DNA from: an uncultured Bacteroidales bacterium
GTDB lineage: Bacteria > Bacteroidota > Bacteroidia > Bacteroidales > Paludibacteraceae
DNA length: 64,000 nucleotides
Assembly: GCA_937907165.1 (NCBI GenBank)
Contig: CALCUH010000135.1
Coordinates: forward strand, 1 to 64,000
Direction of reading: 5' to 3'
A program made the position numbers and the translations under genes. Below, in pieces: positions 33,047 to 41,574 of the stretch (the first letter of the stretch is position 1; each line of letters starts with the position of its first letter). A model generated the notes under the pieces. The model had not been told where the DNA came from and did no database searches. It worked only from the letters and a program-made list of their open reading frames with translations.

Positions 33047-33364
33047 CTATCCCTCCTTATTCAAATATTCTACCAATCTCTCATAGTTTTCTTTATCAGT
33101 GCTATATTGATACTTACAACCCAGATTCTGTGCCGTGAACATTTCCACAAATTCCCCGTCCGGCAAATCATCTCCAATACCAATAGCGTTTCCGCACCAG
33201 TCATAATATACCCAACAACATTCATTATTGTCAATTCCAGTATCAACGCTATAACCCATAGCCATTGAAATCACCTTAGATCGAAATGGATGTGGCTCGT
33301 AAATGGCAGCAATAGCTATGGGACAGTTTTTAGGAAGTGGAATTTTAGAATATTTTTTATACAT
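33047..33364 (-). CDS. hypothetical protein (105 aa)
   Basis: Start ATG 33364 overlaps the end of the upstream gene (8 nt); weak GGGTAAGAG site. Contains a WVYYDWCGNAIGIGDDLP segment. Its end shares wording with the protein at 32734 (ENYERLVEYLN versus NRAEEIAENLN), hinting at a shared fold. Confidence 0.65.
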   Translation of the reverse strand: MYKKYSKIPLPKNCPIAIAAIYEPHPFRSKVISMAMGYSVDTGIDNNECCWVYYDWCGNAIGIGDDLPDGEFVEMFTAQNLGCKYQYSTDKENYERLVEYLNKEG

Positions 33365-33593
33365 AACTCTTACCCGTTTTCATTATGCACATCTCCGTAC
33401 CATTGAAGAAGCAATCCTCACAGCCCTTGTAATATCCACATTCATCACAACGCACCGGTTTATCCAAGTGATAACAAGAATATAGATCATCATCTCTGCT
33501 ATTATCATAATTAGAAAGTGCATTCGGGCAATAGCCATTCACACAGGTAACACCACAGTATCCCCGACAATATTCTTTACCAGCTTCTTTCAT
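33357..33593 (-). CDS. cysteine-rich small protein (78 aa)
   Basis: Start ATG 33593 (MKEAGKEYC); GGAGG is 15 nt away, and a GTG at 33620 is the alternative. About ten cysteines in pairs (CRGYCG, CVNGYC, CDECGYY, CEDC) point to two zinc sites. A common type of small clostridial phage protein. Confidence 0.7.
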   Translation of the reverse strand: MKEAGKEYCRGYCGVTCVNGYCPNALSNYDNSRDDDLYSCYHLDKPVRCDECGYYKGCEDCFFNGTEMCIMKTGKSYV

Positions 33594-34311
33594 AGGTAAT
33601 GATATAGTCCTCCACAACACTCTTGGCCTCCAGTAGTGCTCTACGAAAATCTTCCCACATGCAATATGTCTCAGAATCCGCCGCTGTTTTTCTTACAAAA
33701 ATACTGTCACAAGAATCCTCGTTGAATAATACTTTTTTAGAAAAATCCTCATCCACAGACACCACTTCGATGCCATCAATCGGCACATACAACATCTGCC
33801 CATTGTCTTTATGTATGATCCCGTATTTTACAATGCATTCATAAAGACCATTCTTCTTTAACCATTCTTCCGCCATTACCAAAAGCTTATCTATAATCTC
33901 CTCAGAAAGAATATACTGAGATCCCTCACTATCAATGCTATTAACTTTATTTTCTCTTAAAACACTGCAAATCTCATTATCCAAGCTACGACCAATGCTG
34001 CACCAATAATCAATTGTTTCATCCGGAGAACCATTATTCTCTTCATGATATTTACTATAAAAATTGTGCACTTCCTTAGTAAATGGAATAAAGACGTCTT
34101 GATACATATTGCCGGTAAAGTGGTCAAAGGAAATTGACCGCTCTTCATCTTTTTCTTCTGCTTCTTTGACTTTTTTTATGTAAAATAGATCATGAGTCAT
34201 TACATATTTATAATGCTGATACTCTTTTACCATTATAAAATCCTTAGAAGAAAATTTCGACTCAGTCTTTTTGCATTTAGGAACTTTATTAATAGAACAT
34301 TCGAATCCCAT
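33577..34311 (-). CDS. hypothetical protein (244 aa)
   Basis: AAGGAGTG about 14 nt before ATG 34311; ATG at 34233 (MVKEYQ) is possible. Helical, acidic, many Tyr; no motif. Overlaps the next gene by 17 nt. Confidence 0.7.
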   Translation of the reverse strand: MGFECSINKVPKCKKTESKFSSKDFIMVKEYQHYKYVMTHDLFYIKKVKEAEEKDEERSISFDHFTGNMYQDVFIPFTKEVHNFYSKYHEENNGSPDETIDYWCSIGRSLDNEICSVLRENKVNSIDSEGSQYILSEEIIDKLLVMAEEWLKKNGLYECIVKYGIIHKDNGQMLYVPIDGIEVVSVDEDFSKKVLFNEDSCDSIFVRKTAADSETYCMWEDFRRALLEAKSVVEDYIITYERSW

Positions 34312-34343
34312 AATTTCTTATAAACACTCCTTACACTTTACAA

Positions 34344-34583
34344 TCAATTTTTTTCGTATCTATCGCAAGGGTTATTTATTACATGTGTCACGGCTAAATC
34401 CATAACTTTGCAATATGGCAGAGAAACGAAAATAGGAGCATCTCTCGCTAAAGTAACGTTTTCGTTTTTAAGCGGAGAATTTTTTATTGCTATGGATATT
34501 AGCGTCTCATACTGATCTGTACAATTTTTACATGTCCAGCACTGCTTACAGTTGCACGAGGTCCATCTTTCGGTTATCATCAC
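34344..34583 (-). CDS. cysteine-containing hypothetical protein (79 aa)
   Basis: Weak ribosome site; ATGATG at 34583 overlaps the upstream stop. CNCKQCWTCKNC at residues 10-21 is a compact metal-binding cluster. Unknown. Confidence 0.6.
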   Translation of the reverse strand: MMITERWTSCNCKQCWTCKNCTDQYETLISIAIKNSPLKNENVTLARDAPIFVSLPYCKVMDLAVTHVINNPCDRYEKN

Positions 34584-34777
34584 TTATTCTTATTTTTGAG
34601 AGAAAACCAAACAATGCTTACAAGAAAATATACCGCTGTAACTGATAGAACAATGGTATGCAATACCTTCTTTACAGGTACAAACTCAAATACGAGGCAA
34701 ATAATTGCAAGAACGCCACCAATTACGCACATAATTGCGTCATAATTTTTCTTAATCCAATCAATAATCTTTTTCAT
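34580..34777 (-). CDS. small membrane protein with two TM segments (65 aa)
   Basis: Basic N-terminus, hydrophobic segments at about residues 14-30 and 37-58, basic tail. Lies between the radical SAM gene and the Cys cluster protein; ATGATG overlap with the gene downstream. Confidence 0.7.
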   Translation of the reverse strand: MKKIIDWIKKNYDAIMCVIGGVLAIICLVFEFVPVKKVLHTIVLSVTAVYFLVSIVWFSLKNKNK

Positions 34778-34784
34778 AATTCTT

Positions 34785-35552
34785 TTATAGCCACTCCTTT
34801 ATATCTCTATTAGAAATTGAGAAATCCTTAAATGTTTTATAGCGCTCAGTAGTTTTACAATATCTGCATGCCGATGTTGGTGTATTCAGATATTTATCGA
34901 TCTCTTCCTCACTATGCCGGAAAATATCAATGCCCTGTTCTCTAAACTCCTTTAAATCTAAATGATAATATTCCATAAAAACATCCATGTAAGCGCTCAT
35001 AGGGCACGGATATAATTTACCATCGCGAAGGACGGCACATCCCCATTGCTTATCCTTATGCTGCTGGTCGCAATTCGCATATGAAACATTGATGTCCTGA
35101 CCGCCATGAAGATCAAAGCACGTACTATACATCTTCCCTCTTTCCATAAGATCGAATCTCTTAAACCTTTTTCCTATCTCAGAGAAATCAATCATTCCGT
35201 AATTCGATACTGAAATGAGGACGTTCATATCATTCAAATCTTTAACTTGCTTGTCAGTAAGTTTATTAAGAAGAATACCGTTAGTTGTAAGAACAATATC
35301 TGCCCCGGGAATATATTTTCTGACGATCTTCGGGAATTCCGACACCAAAGGATGCAATAGGGGTTCTCCACCCAGCAAATTATACATAATGTCATTTGTA
35401 TCTCCGCAAACCTCTGAAATTCTCTTTGCTTCTCTTTCAAATGACTCCAGATCCTTAAAATATGGCTTTGTAACAAGGCAGCTAAAATGCAGACAGCTTG
35501 CACATTTAAGATTACACTGGTCTGTCAAATGTGTTTCCAAATATCTAATCAT
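34785..35552 (-). CDS. radical SAM enzyme (255 aa)
   Basis: CNLKCASC (res 13-20) is the CxxxCxxC 4Fe-4S site; LLGGEPLLHP matches the GGE motif that binds S-adenosylmethionine, and VLTTNGILL and LISVSNYG follow as in the TIM-barrel core. A short Cys-bearing C-terminal part (CAVLRDGKLYPCPM and CRYC) resembles a reduced SPASM/Twitch region for a second cluster. Enzymes of this shape modify peptides or small molecules; substrate unknown. Third in a unit with another radical SAM gene. Confidence 0.9.
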   Translation of the reverse strand: MIRYLETHLTDQCNLKCASCLHFSCLVTKPYFKDLESFEREAKRISEVCGDTNDIMYNLLGGEPLLHPLVSEFPKIVRKYIPGADIVLTTNGILLNKLTDKQVKDLNDMNVLISVSNYGMIDFSEIGKRFKRFDLMERGKMYSTCFDLHGGQDINVSYANCDQQHKDKQWGCAVLRDGKLYPCPMSAYMDVFMEYYHLDLKEFREQGIDIFRHSEEEIDKYLNTPTSACRYCKTTERYKTFKDFSISNRDIKEWL

Positions 35553-35580
35553 AATAAAATCTTTTTAAACCTCCATGTTA

Positions 35581-36051
35581 TTAATCATTCCATGTATGTT
35601 CTATAAACATTAAATAGGCTTTATAAAATTCTTTTATCTCGGTAAGACGCTCGGGTCCCATTTTATCATAATCCATATAAGGACCAACACCGAGTTCTTT
35701 TAATCCCTCTGCATCGTCCCCACTAATATGAGCATCGCAGTGTTCTTTTATATATGCGGTTAATTCGGAGTCAGGTTTAAACCGATCACAGAAATCGTTG
35801 CAGCAAGTACATCTAGTGGCATCTTCATTTCCACAAAGATTATGCCACCCATCGGGGCTGAAGTCCAAACCGATACTATATCTACAATCTCTGCAATTAG
35901 GTTGTTTCCCGAATTTTAGAATCTCCAATTGCTTTTCCAAATCTTTTATTTTATCGCAATTATCGAAAATAACTTTATTATGAGCTTTGTTCTCTGCTTC
36001 GAGATTGGATAACTGCTTCTTTATTTCTTCAATCTTTTCTTCGTTAGTCAT
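35581..36051 (-). CDS. coiled-coil protein with Cys cluster (156 aa)
   Basis: GAGGAATAATTAAC before ATG. Residues 1-47 are a Glu/Lys/Leu coiled coil; CRDCRYS, LCGNEDATRCTCCNDFC then form a cysteine cluster that may bind zinc or Fe-S; C-terminal helix. It sits between two radical SAM genes, so it could be a partner of one of them, but the cluster alone does not show that. Confidence 0.75.
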   Translation of the reverse strand: MTNEEKIEEIKKQLSNLEAENKAHNKVIFDNCDKIKDLEKQLEILKFGKQPNCRDCRYSIGLDFSPDGWHNLCGNEDATRCTCCNDFCDRFKPDSELTAYIKEHCDAHISGDDAEGLKELGVGPYMDYDKMGPERLTEIKEFYKAYLMFIEHTWND

Positions 36052-36056
36052 GTTAA

Positions 36057-37031
36057 TTATTCCTCTTTATCTTTATATTTTAATGTTTGATACATATCTT
36101 TAATATCATCAAGAATATCAAATCTCTCATTGAGTGGTGCACAAGAATTTCTTGCAAATTTTCTTTCTACCATGTCTACAAACATACTCGCTGATGTCTG
36201 CTCTCCATCAATACCATCATCGCCCATATACATTTCATCCCACTTACTTTTAGACATAAGGCGCTGAGGATTCAACTGCTTAATGGCAAGGTTATCAAAC
36301 GAGATTACATTGAACCAACCGTCATTAACAATCTCTGGCAAATAGGTGTAGAGATCATTTTTTAACGCTTCTATATTCTTGCGCTCTTCATCATTATCGT
36401 AAAGAGTTTTTCCGCGACGAACTTCTTTATAGCCCAAAATCAATATTTTCAAATCACTTTTTGCAAGAATTTCTAACTGCGGCATAGTAACAATACCATT
36501 GATTACATGAATCACCGCGTTGGGGAATTCTTTTACCATGTCGATGAAACCCTCCTGATCCGGATCAACCAATGAAATTCCGATACCATATACCAATTTT
36601 TCATCACGCAGTTTTCTGATCAAGGGAAGATTTTGCATAAAGTGATTTTGATGAACGGTGATTGACGGAATTATTCTTAACTGTTTTAGCTTCACTAAGA
36701 AGGGCAGTAAATCCGGGTGCTCAAGGGCATCGCCCCCACCTATTGAGATTTCGGTATATGGGTGCAGCTTGTCAATAAATGATGGGCTCATGATATCACC
36801 GTGCTTGCCGCAAGGCCCACTATTCTCATGACAGAATTTGCAGTTACCACATCCGGGACCAAGTGGATCGGTGCATCTATTCGTAATCTTGAGGTCCATG
36901 GATTCCGGAAATGCTGCGTCAAAGAAATCCAAATCGTTTTCTCTGATCTTAGTACCATCATTAAGATTGATACTGACGGTGTAGTTCCCGTTTTCGTAAT
37001 GTACCCATTCATTTGCATTCATCTTTTCCAT
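36057..37031 (-). CDS. radical SAM family protein (324 aa)
   Basis: After a beta-rich N-terminus, residues 50-73 contain KITNRCTDPLGPGCGNCKFC: cysteines in a C-x7-C-x2-C-x2-C spacing rather than CxxxCxxC, followed by EISIGGGDALEHP (GGE-like, with GGGD). This resembles a phage/mobile-element radical SAM subgroup; the spacing is unusual, so one of the cysteines may be accessory. Directly downstream of promoter 37079. Confidence 0.8.
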   Translation of the reverse strand: MEKMNANEWVHYENGNYTVSINLNDGTKIRENDLDFFDAAFPESMDLKITNRCTDPLGPGCGNCKFCHENSGPCGKHGDIMSPSFIDKLHPYTEISIGGGDALEHPDLLPFLVKLKQLRIIPSITVHQNHFMQNLPLIRKLRDEKLVYGIGISLVDPDQEGFIDMVKEFPNAVIHVINGIVTMPQLEILAKSDLKILILGYKEVRRGKTLYDNDEERKNIEALKNDLYTYLPEIVNDGWFNVISFDNLAIKQLNPQRLMSKSKWDEMYMGDDGIDGEQTSASMFVDMVERKFARNSCAPLNERFDILDDIKDMYQTLKYKDKEE

Positions 37032-37078
37032 GTTCTTTCATTTCTCCCCAGACGTTGTTTCTCTTATTTTGTATGGAT

Positions 37079-37107
37079 ATTATATCACAGTTTTTTCGCT
37101 TTGTCAA
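37079..37107 (-). promoter_or_regulatory. sigma-A type promoter (minus)
   Basis: TTGACA (37102-37107), 17 bp, TATAAT (37079-37084), with TGTGATATAAT. About 45 nt upstream of the radical SAM gene. Confidence 0.85.
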
Positions 37108-37147
37108 TATATCTATCAAAAAAAATATCAATAAAAAAAATTTTTTA

Positions 37148-37177
37148 GGCACGGATTGCCACTCCGTGCCCGTTTTT
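37148..37177 (+). terminator. intrinsic terminator
   Basis: GGCACGGA (37148-37155)/TCCGTGCC (37163-37170), then CGTTTTTG on the plus strand. On the minus strand the hairpin is followed by TAAAAAATTTTTTTT, so it may also stop the orphan RNA read from 37526. Confidence 0.65.
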
Positions 37178-37185
37178 GTGGCACA

Positions 37186-37222
37186 AGGTGCGGGAATCGA
37201 ACCCGCCAAAGAGCACTAACAA
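37186..37222 (-). other. 3' half of a tRNA gene (possible attachment site or part of a split RNA)
   Basis: Minus strand: GCGGG-TTCGATT-CCCGC T-arm, then ACCTTGT, G and CCA, exactly a tRNA 3' end, but no anticodon or D-arm precedes it. Such truncated 3' halves are hallmarks of integration sites. A GCAAGGT that would pair with ACCTTGT lies about 200 nt upstream (near 37390). Confidence 0.6.
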
Positions 37223-37519
37223 TAGCCATACATCATAACCATAATGAATAAACAATTTTGCTGAACAATTCAAAAAATACTAAAAAAAATAAAAGGAGTA
37301 ACAAAGATATGAATAATAATATTCATGTAGCAACAACACAGGCGTTTATTCGTGCATCACTTTTTCACCAGTCAAAAAAAAGTATAACCTTGCATAATAT
37401 TATAGAGTGTTAAGTCTTTTACCCTGACGATGATTGCTCACTGCGACTTAACGAGCGTCTTTTTCCTTCTTTTACGTTTTTTAGAGGGTAGTCGAGTCTT
37501 TTAAGCTCTCTTTTTTTAT
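37223..37519 (-). ncRNA. orphan transcript region without minus-strand gene
   Basis: Downstream of promoter 37526-37554 there is no minus CDS before the tRNA 3' half and terminator. An 8-bp perfect stem GTTAAGTC/GACTTAAC (about 37411-37444) is present. It could be a small RNA of about 350 nt that ends in the tRNA fragment. A tmRNA-like identity was considered; see rejected list. Confidence 0.4.
37309..37413 (+). CDS. possible plus-strand small peptide (34 aa)
   Basis: AAAAGGAGTAACAAAGAT gives a good site before ATG 37309. The product is polar with a His/Lys middle and no motif. It is opposite to all neighbouring genes and inside the orphan-RNA region, with a terminator on its upstream side, so it has no obvious promoter. 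Confidence 0.35.
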   Translation: MNNNIHVATTQAFIRASLFHQSKKSITLHNIIEC

Positions 37520-37525
37520 ATATAC

Positions 37526-37554
37526 ATTATATCACATATATGTATATTTGTCGA
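37526..37554 (-). promoter_or_regulatory. sigma-A type promoter (minus)
   Basis: TCGACA (37549-37554), 17 bp, TATAAT (37526-37531) with TGTGATATAAT. No CDS follows for about 490 nt; drives the orphan RNA. Confidence 0.75.
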
Positions 37555-37573
37555 GTACTTCTTTAAAAATTAT

Positions 37574-37990
37574 TTAGCCGTCGTAACCATATTGGCCGAA
37601 AGCCACCATTTTATCCCCAGAAGGCGTTACGAAATGTTCTTCATAGTGATGCAACTCCCCATCCCACCAGTCTGTGAATGTTGAGAAGTCATAACTATTT
37701 GCGCCACATCTTTTTTTATAAGCATTTGATGAACGCACGTATTCATCTTTCGTATTTTGCGGAAGATCTTCCCAATCTTTATGATAGGCGCTTTTATTGG
37801 CTTCATATTCGGCTTTTGCTGCCTCATAATCACACTCGTCTGGAACATGGGTGGAAACCATTTTCTCGTTCCAATAGTCGTATACACAATTGCCTCTTTT
37901 CCAATCTTCGAACTGTTCCTCAGTGCAAATACAAAATGAGTGTGTACTCGAACTGTTTGTTTCAAAAACATTGTTTCGAATTTGTTTCAT
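37574..37990 (-). CDS. protein with conserved FETNSSSTHS N-terminus, paralogue 1 (138 aa)
   Basis: AAAGGAAGTTGAGTT before ATG. First 20 residues MKQIRNNVFETNSSSTHSFC are shared almost exactly with the genes at 38571 and 42025, while the remainder is unrelated, acidic and Tyr/Trp-rich. The N-terminal motif occurs in many phage and Firmicutes hypothetical proteins as far as I recall; its role is not known to me. Confidence 0.8.
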   Translation of the reverse strand: MKQIRNNVFETNSSSTHSFCICTEEQFEDWKRGNCVYDYWNEKMVSTHVPDECDYEAAKAEYEANKSAYHKDWEDLPQNTKDEYVRSSNAYKKRCGANSYDFSTFTDWWDGELHHYEEHFVTPSGDKMVAFGQYGYDG

Positions 37991-38004
37991 AACTCAACTT
38001 CCTT

Positions 38005-38553
38005 TTAATCATTTTTTATTTCATTTACTACATTTAATACAGAAGATACAATTTTATCGTAGCCGTCCATATCCCCTGACATATCAATATAACTTATATT
38101 TCTTGAATCAAGAAGCTGTCTAAGCTCTTCGGCAACTTCGTCCGACTCTTCTTCTGTTTGAAATCTTCCTGCCGGATTATATGGCTTTACTCTATACAAA
38201 AGATATGACATATTATTATAACTATTAAAGACGTTCATAACAGTCCTATTAAAATCCTCGCCCAAAATAGGATCCTTATTGTATAAAATACTCAGTGGCA
38301 GAGGTGAATCGGTAATAATAACCGAAACCTTATCCTTACAACGGGATAGTCTTAATGACTGCTTCCCAAAAATATAGGCTTGATTATCAAAAACTGCTTT
38401 ATCTTCTTCCCAAACCTTATCTTTGGCATACTCAGTAACAAGCTCTGCGTTGATACCGGCCATTTTAAGCTGAGAAAAAATATAGGCGGCTCCAGTTGAT
38501 TTACCCGCTCCGGGCGCTCCAAATAAATTAACCACAATCACCTTATCATTCAT
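38005..38553 (-). CDS. P-loop kinase / AAA_28 (NadR-like) ATPase (182 aa)
   Basis: Walker A GAPGAGKST at residues 12-20 after a beta strand, a later IITDSPL Walker-B-like strand, and a lid region with basic residues. Size and order fit the AAA_28/NadR-like kinase group often seen in phages. Substrate unknown (nucleoside or nicotinamide riboside are typical). GGGAGATTCATC before ATG. Confidence 0.8.
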   Translation of the reverse strand: MNDKVIVVNLFGAPGAGKSTGAAYIFSQLKMAGINAELVTEYAKDKVWEEDKAVFDNQAYIFGKQSLRLSRCKDKVSVIITDSPLPLSILYNKDPILGEDFNRTVMNVFNSYNNMSYLLYRVKPYNPAGRFQTEEESDEVAEELRQLLDSRNISYIDMSGDMDGYDKIVSSVLNVVNEIKND

Positions 38554-38570
38554 GATGAATCTCCCTTTTT

Positions 38571-39119
38571 TTAGTTACCTTTATAGTGCCACTCGTAATC
38601 CTGCCAGTTTGGCATATAATATGGATTTTTCTCTTTATGCGTTACACATTTGCCATCTGAAAAATCATGCTCCTCATAGTATTCTTCTGTTCTATTGGTG
38701 AACTGAGAATAACTATTATCATTGCCAGTAAACACAAGACCATCAAAAATAAATCTTAACGTCCGGTCATCTGATGCAAGTAAGTCATTGATAAAATCAT
38801 ACAACTCACCGCCATGATCAACATACCCATTCTCTAACGATCCATATTTATTCAAAACAGGTTCTTCCATCGTATAGTCAATATTATGGCGCTTAAGAAT
38901 ATCCACTAATTGGTCTAGAAAATCCTGCTTGTAATCGTGTTGTTCAAAAATGGCTGTATACAAATAATCCGCCGGATTCGCCTGTGTGTTGGCCCAGCCG
39001 AATTCATCTAATCTGAAGTGAATTGATCTGCCGTCATAATTTACATATTTTCTCGGAACGGCAATACTATGTGTTGAGCTACTGTTTGTTTCAAATACAT
39101 TATGTCTAATCTGTTTCAT
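38571..39119 (-). CDS. protein with conserved FETNSSSTHS N-terminus, paralogue 2 (182 aa)
   Basis: Start ATG 39119 (MKQIRHN) 7 nt after GGGGAG; ATG 39125 is an alternative. After the shared N-terminus the body is acidic, His/Tyr-rich and different from paralogue 1, though both end in short Tyr/Trp/Asp-rich tails. Confidence 0.8.
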   Translation of the reverse strand: MKQIRHNVFETNSSSTHSIAVPRKYVNYDGRSIHFRLDEFGWANTQANPADYLYTAIFEQHDYKQDFLDQLVDILKRHNIDYTMEEPVLNKYGSLENGYVDHGGELYDFINDLLASDDRTLRFIFDGLVFTGNDNSYSQFTNRTEEYYEEHDFSDGKCVTHKEKNPYYMPNWQDYEWHYKGN

Positions 39120-39134
39120 ACTCATTCTCCCCTT

Positions 39135-39473
39135 TTATCTTTTACCAATTTTTACCGAACCACCAGCACCAATATTTCCGTCTACATAACCAGCAACAGT
39201 TACGGAACCGCCAGCGTCTATGTTTCCATTTACATTTTTATTTACTTGACAGCTACCACCACAATCTACCGCTTTACAATTACCATTAACTATAACTGAT
39301 CCCGGACAGGTAATGTCACCGGCATCACCAAAAATTTCTACTTTAACATTTTTCTCTGACTCAGATTCAATAGAGGCAATAACTGTTTTACCCACGATCA
39401 CTTGATTATTAGTAATAACAATATTACCCCTATTACAAGTATATTCTACACCATTTACTACTATTCTATTCAT
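39135..39473 (-). CDS. bactofilin-like beta-helix protein (112 aa)
   Basis: Residues 55-110 consist of short repeats of the type GNIDAGGSVTVAGYVDGNI, the pattern of a right-handed beta helix as in polymer-forming bactofilin-like proteins. N-terminal 50 residues are beta-rich and Asn/Val-rich. Likely an assembling structural protein. GAGGTGAATA before ATG overlaps the upstream stop. Confidence 0.75.
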   Translation of the reverse strand: MNRIVVNGVEYTCNRGNIVITNNQVIVGKTVIASIESESEKNVKVEIFGDAGDITCPGSVIVNGNCKAVDCGGSCQVNKNVNGNIDAGGSVTVAGYVDGNIGAGGSVKIGKR

Positions 39474-39735
39474 TATTCACCTCAAAATAAGCATCAAGTT
39501 CGGACATTAATATTTCACCATTATCACCATCTCCGCCCGACCTAAACCAAAACTTATCACCTAAAACAAAATCCAAAGTTTCTATAAATTTAAAAATATC
39601 TACAGATTTTGGATTGTGCGTTGTTGCAAAACCAAAATTTCGCTTTGATTCAGAATTGCTATCTAAAAACTTTCTGACCCTTTCATCCTTTTTAACGCCT
39701 AAAGCATTATATCGCTCTTGTTCACAATTTGTCAT
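39466..39735 (-). CDS. hypothetical protein (89 aa)
   Basis: ATGA overlap with the upstream gene at 39735; no strong site of its own. Soluble alpha/beta protein. Unknown. Confidence 0.65.
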   Translation of the reverse strand: MTNCEQERYNALGVKKDERVRKFLDSNSESKRNFGFATTHNPKSVDIFKFIETLDFVLGDKFWFRSGGDGDNGEILMSELDAYFEVNNE

Positions 39736-40178
39736 ATGCTTCTGTTAATTATACTATTTATATTATTAATACAAGTGAGTCGTTCGTTAATTTCTAACTG
39801 AATAGCTTTTAATATATCAGCTGCTTTGTAAATATCAAGATATTCAGTACCATCATCATAGTGAGCCATAATATAAGAATTTTGGTACTCTTCTTTATAA
39901 GCCTCTTTATATGAACTTTCTGGTCCATAAAATCTAAAATGTTTACTTAATTCGCTTATAAATTTATCAAAACTAGCTTGATCATAAATATAAGCCAGTG
40001 CGCAAGTTCCAAGATCAGGTACCCCAATGAAGGTTATACCATCAAGTTTACCTGCAAGTTCTCTTAAAAATCTTTCATGTACTTCACAATCATGTTTACT
40101 ACCAAAAATCTTTCCATCACTTGCTTTGTATTTATTTTCTGAAATAACCTTTTGTGTTGTAATAACTTCCATACTCAA
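39732..40178 (-). CDS. hypothetical protein (148 aa)
   Basis: TTG at 40178 overlaps the upstream stop (TTGA) and has good spacing from AGAGG; ATG 40172 is the alternative. Begins with a beta strand then SDGKIFGSKHDCEVHERFL, a pattern reminiscent of zinc-finger-like 'F.s..eCe.HE' segments in phage proteins. C-terminal helix. Confidence 0.7.
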   Translation of the reverse strand: MSMEVITTQKVISENKYKASDGKIFGSKHDCEVHERFLRELAGKLDGITFIGVPDLGTCALAYIYDQASFDKFISELSKHFRFYGPESSYKEAYKEEYQNSYIMAHYDDGTEYLDIYKAADILKAIQLEINERLTCINNINSIINRSI

Positions 40179-40549
40179 ATATAATACCTCTTATTTTTTA
40201 TTTTTATATATCTACCCTTGTTAGTAAAATAGCAAGTCTTTGTTACAACAATTTTTTCATAATAGCCACCCACATACTCAACTTTAACGTAATTCCCAAA
40301 ATCCTCTATAATAGTCGCAGCATCTAATTTAATTGGCGTAGGCTTTATGTATGGTTTTACACAATCAGAACAGTACAAATAGGTGGTTAAATCGGTATCT
40401 ACAATATCGAACTTACCAAGCACCTTACCACACTTTACGCAAAGTAACTTTGCAAATCTGTATGGAATAACGTCACTTGGCAACCAAGGTCTATGTGAGT
40501 TTTCGAGCTTCTTCTGCAAAGGTTTCCACAGTGTAATTGGCTCTTCCAT
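40175..40549 (-). CDS. zinc-ribbon protein (124 aa)
   Basis: LLCVKCGKVL (about res 33-42) and YCSDC about 25 residues later form a CxxC...CxxC site; the C-terminal half is a basic beta-rich domain. ATG 40549 after GGGGGATTGTATAA. Confidence 0.75.
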   Translation of the reverse strand: MEEPITLWKPLQKKLENSHRPWLPSDVIPYRFAKLLCVKCGKVLGKFDIVDTDLTTYLYCSDCVKPYIKPTPIKLDAATIIEDFGNYVKVEYVGGYYEKIVVTKTCYFTNKGRYIKIKNKRYYI

Positions 40550-40599
40550 TTATACAATCCCCCATTTATATAATTATATTTTTTGTAATTCGGTATGCA

Positions 40600-41574
40600 T
40601 TAATTAATTTTATATTTTCTACCTTTAATAAAACCGTCTGGAATAGGACTATCTTTAGGTATGTATTTTGTAATGGTCCCATTCGTTATCCAAATCTTAT
40701 TTTTAGAGCCTATTTGCTTTTTAGTTGTATTAACTTTTAACCTTCCCGGGATAAAACCATCAGGACACGTCTTAGACATAATTGAAATTGTCCCATTATT
40801 ATACCAATGAGAGCCTTTAGATTGACCGTGCTTTCCTTTATTAGACTCACTTTTACGTTTTTTATCTTCATCTGTTAAAGGCAAATTTCCTCTGACAAAT
40901 CCTTTTGGAATATCATCTGTATCTTTTAAATACAGTCTATCTACTCCATTATTATACCAATGCCTACCAAATGCTGGGTTGCCCTCACCATTAACGTCTG
41001 AATGACTTAATGACATCTTTATACGTGATTGCCGACTCATTGTTTTTCCTTTATTGGCCTTTGAAATTTTTTCTTTAGTTTCTTGTGAAAGTTTTGTTCC
41101 CAATTGTCTGTTGCGAGCGCATTCTGCAAGATGTTTTCTTGCTGCTTCTGAAACAGCATGTCCTTGCATACGTATTGAAGAAGCTTTATTATATGTCGTA
41201 CAGAGCTTATCATAATCAGCGAATTTTAATTTAAATTCTTCAATAGTTTCTGGAAAATGCTTATCTCCAAACAAAAAATGACACGCATAAGCATTAGCAC
41301 TTTTATACGTTCCTGAGGTACAGTGATATAAATAATAATGAGCTAAACAATGATTATAATGGGATAGAAACACTACATTTTCTTGGCTGTTATCTATAGG
41401 TAAATTATTGGTTCGAAAATAAAATTTAGGTATTATATGATGTTTCTGATTTTCATATTTAATTTTGGTATTATCCCTATTTTCAAGTATCAATTGAACA
41501 TATAAATCTAGATATTCATTTTCTTCACATGATAAAGTATTAATTAGTTTTTTCTTTAAATCTAAATAATTCAT
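40600..41574 (-). CDS. HNH homing endonuclease with NUMOD3 repeats (324 aa)
   Basis: Residues 44-95: KHHIIPKFYF ... ENVVFLSHYNHCLAHYYLY is an HNH nuclease of the homing type (HH-N-H). Residues 160-185 (LSQETKEKISKANKGKTMS) are NUMOD3 DNA-binding motifs; then three repeats around WYNNG (HWYNNGVDRLYL, HWYNNGTISIM, IWITNGTITKYI), each followed by PDGFIPGR-like text. Freestanding, not in an intron as far as can be seen. ATG overlaps the upstream stop (ATGA) with no ribosome site, typical of an invading gene. Confidence 0.9.
   Translation of the reverse strand: MNYLDLKKKLINTLSCEENEYLDLYVQLILENRDNTKIKYENQKHHIIPKFYFRTNNLPIDNSQENVVFLSHYNHCLAHYYLYHCTSGTYKSANAYACHFLFGDKHFPETIEEFKLKFADYDKLCTTYNKASSIRMQGHAVSEAARKHLAECARNRQLGTKLSQETKEKISKANKGKTMSRQSRIKMSLSHSDVNGEGNPAFGRHWYNNGVDRLYLKDTDDIPKGFVRGNLPLTDEDKKRKSESNKGKHGQSKGSHWYNNGTISIMSKTCPDGFIPGRLKVNTTKKQIGSKNKIWITNGTITKYIPKDSPIPDGFIKGRKYKIN

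Noticed and set aside
37186..37396. tmRNA gene
   Set aside because: A 7-bp acceptor pairing (GCAAGGT/ACCTTGT) and a GCA-started short frame ending in TGA exist, but the span is only about 210 nt, the conserved tmRNA 5' sequence and pseudoknots are not seen, and the discriminator is G. Kept only as a finding to test.
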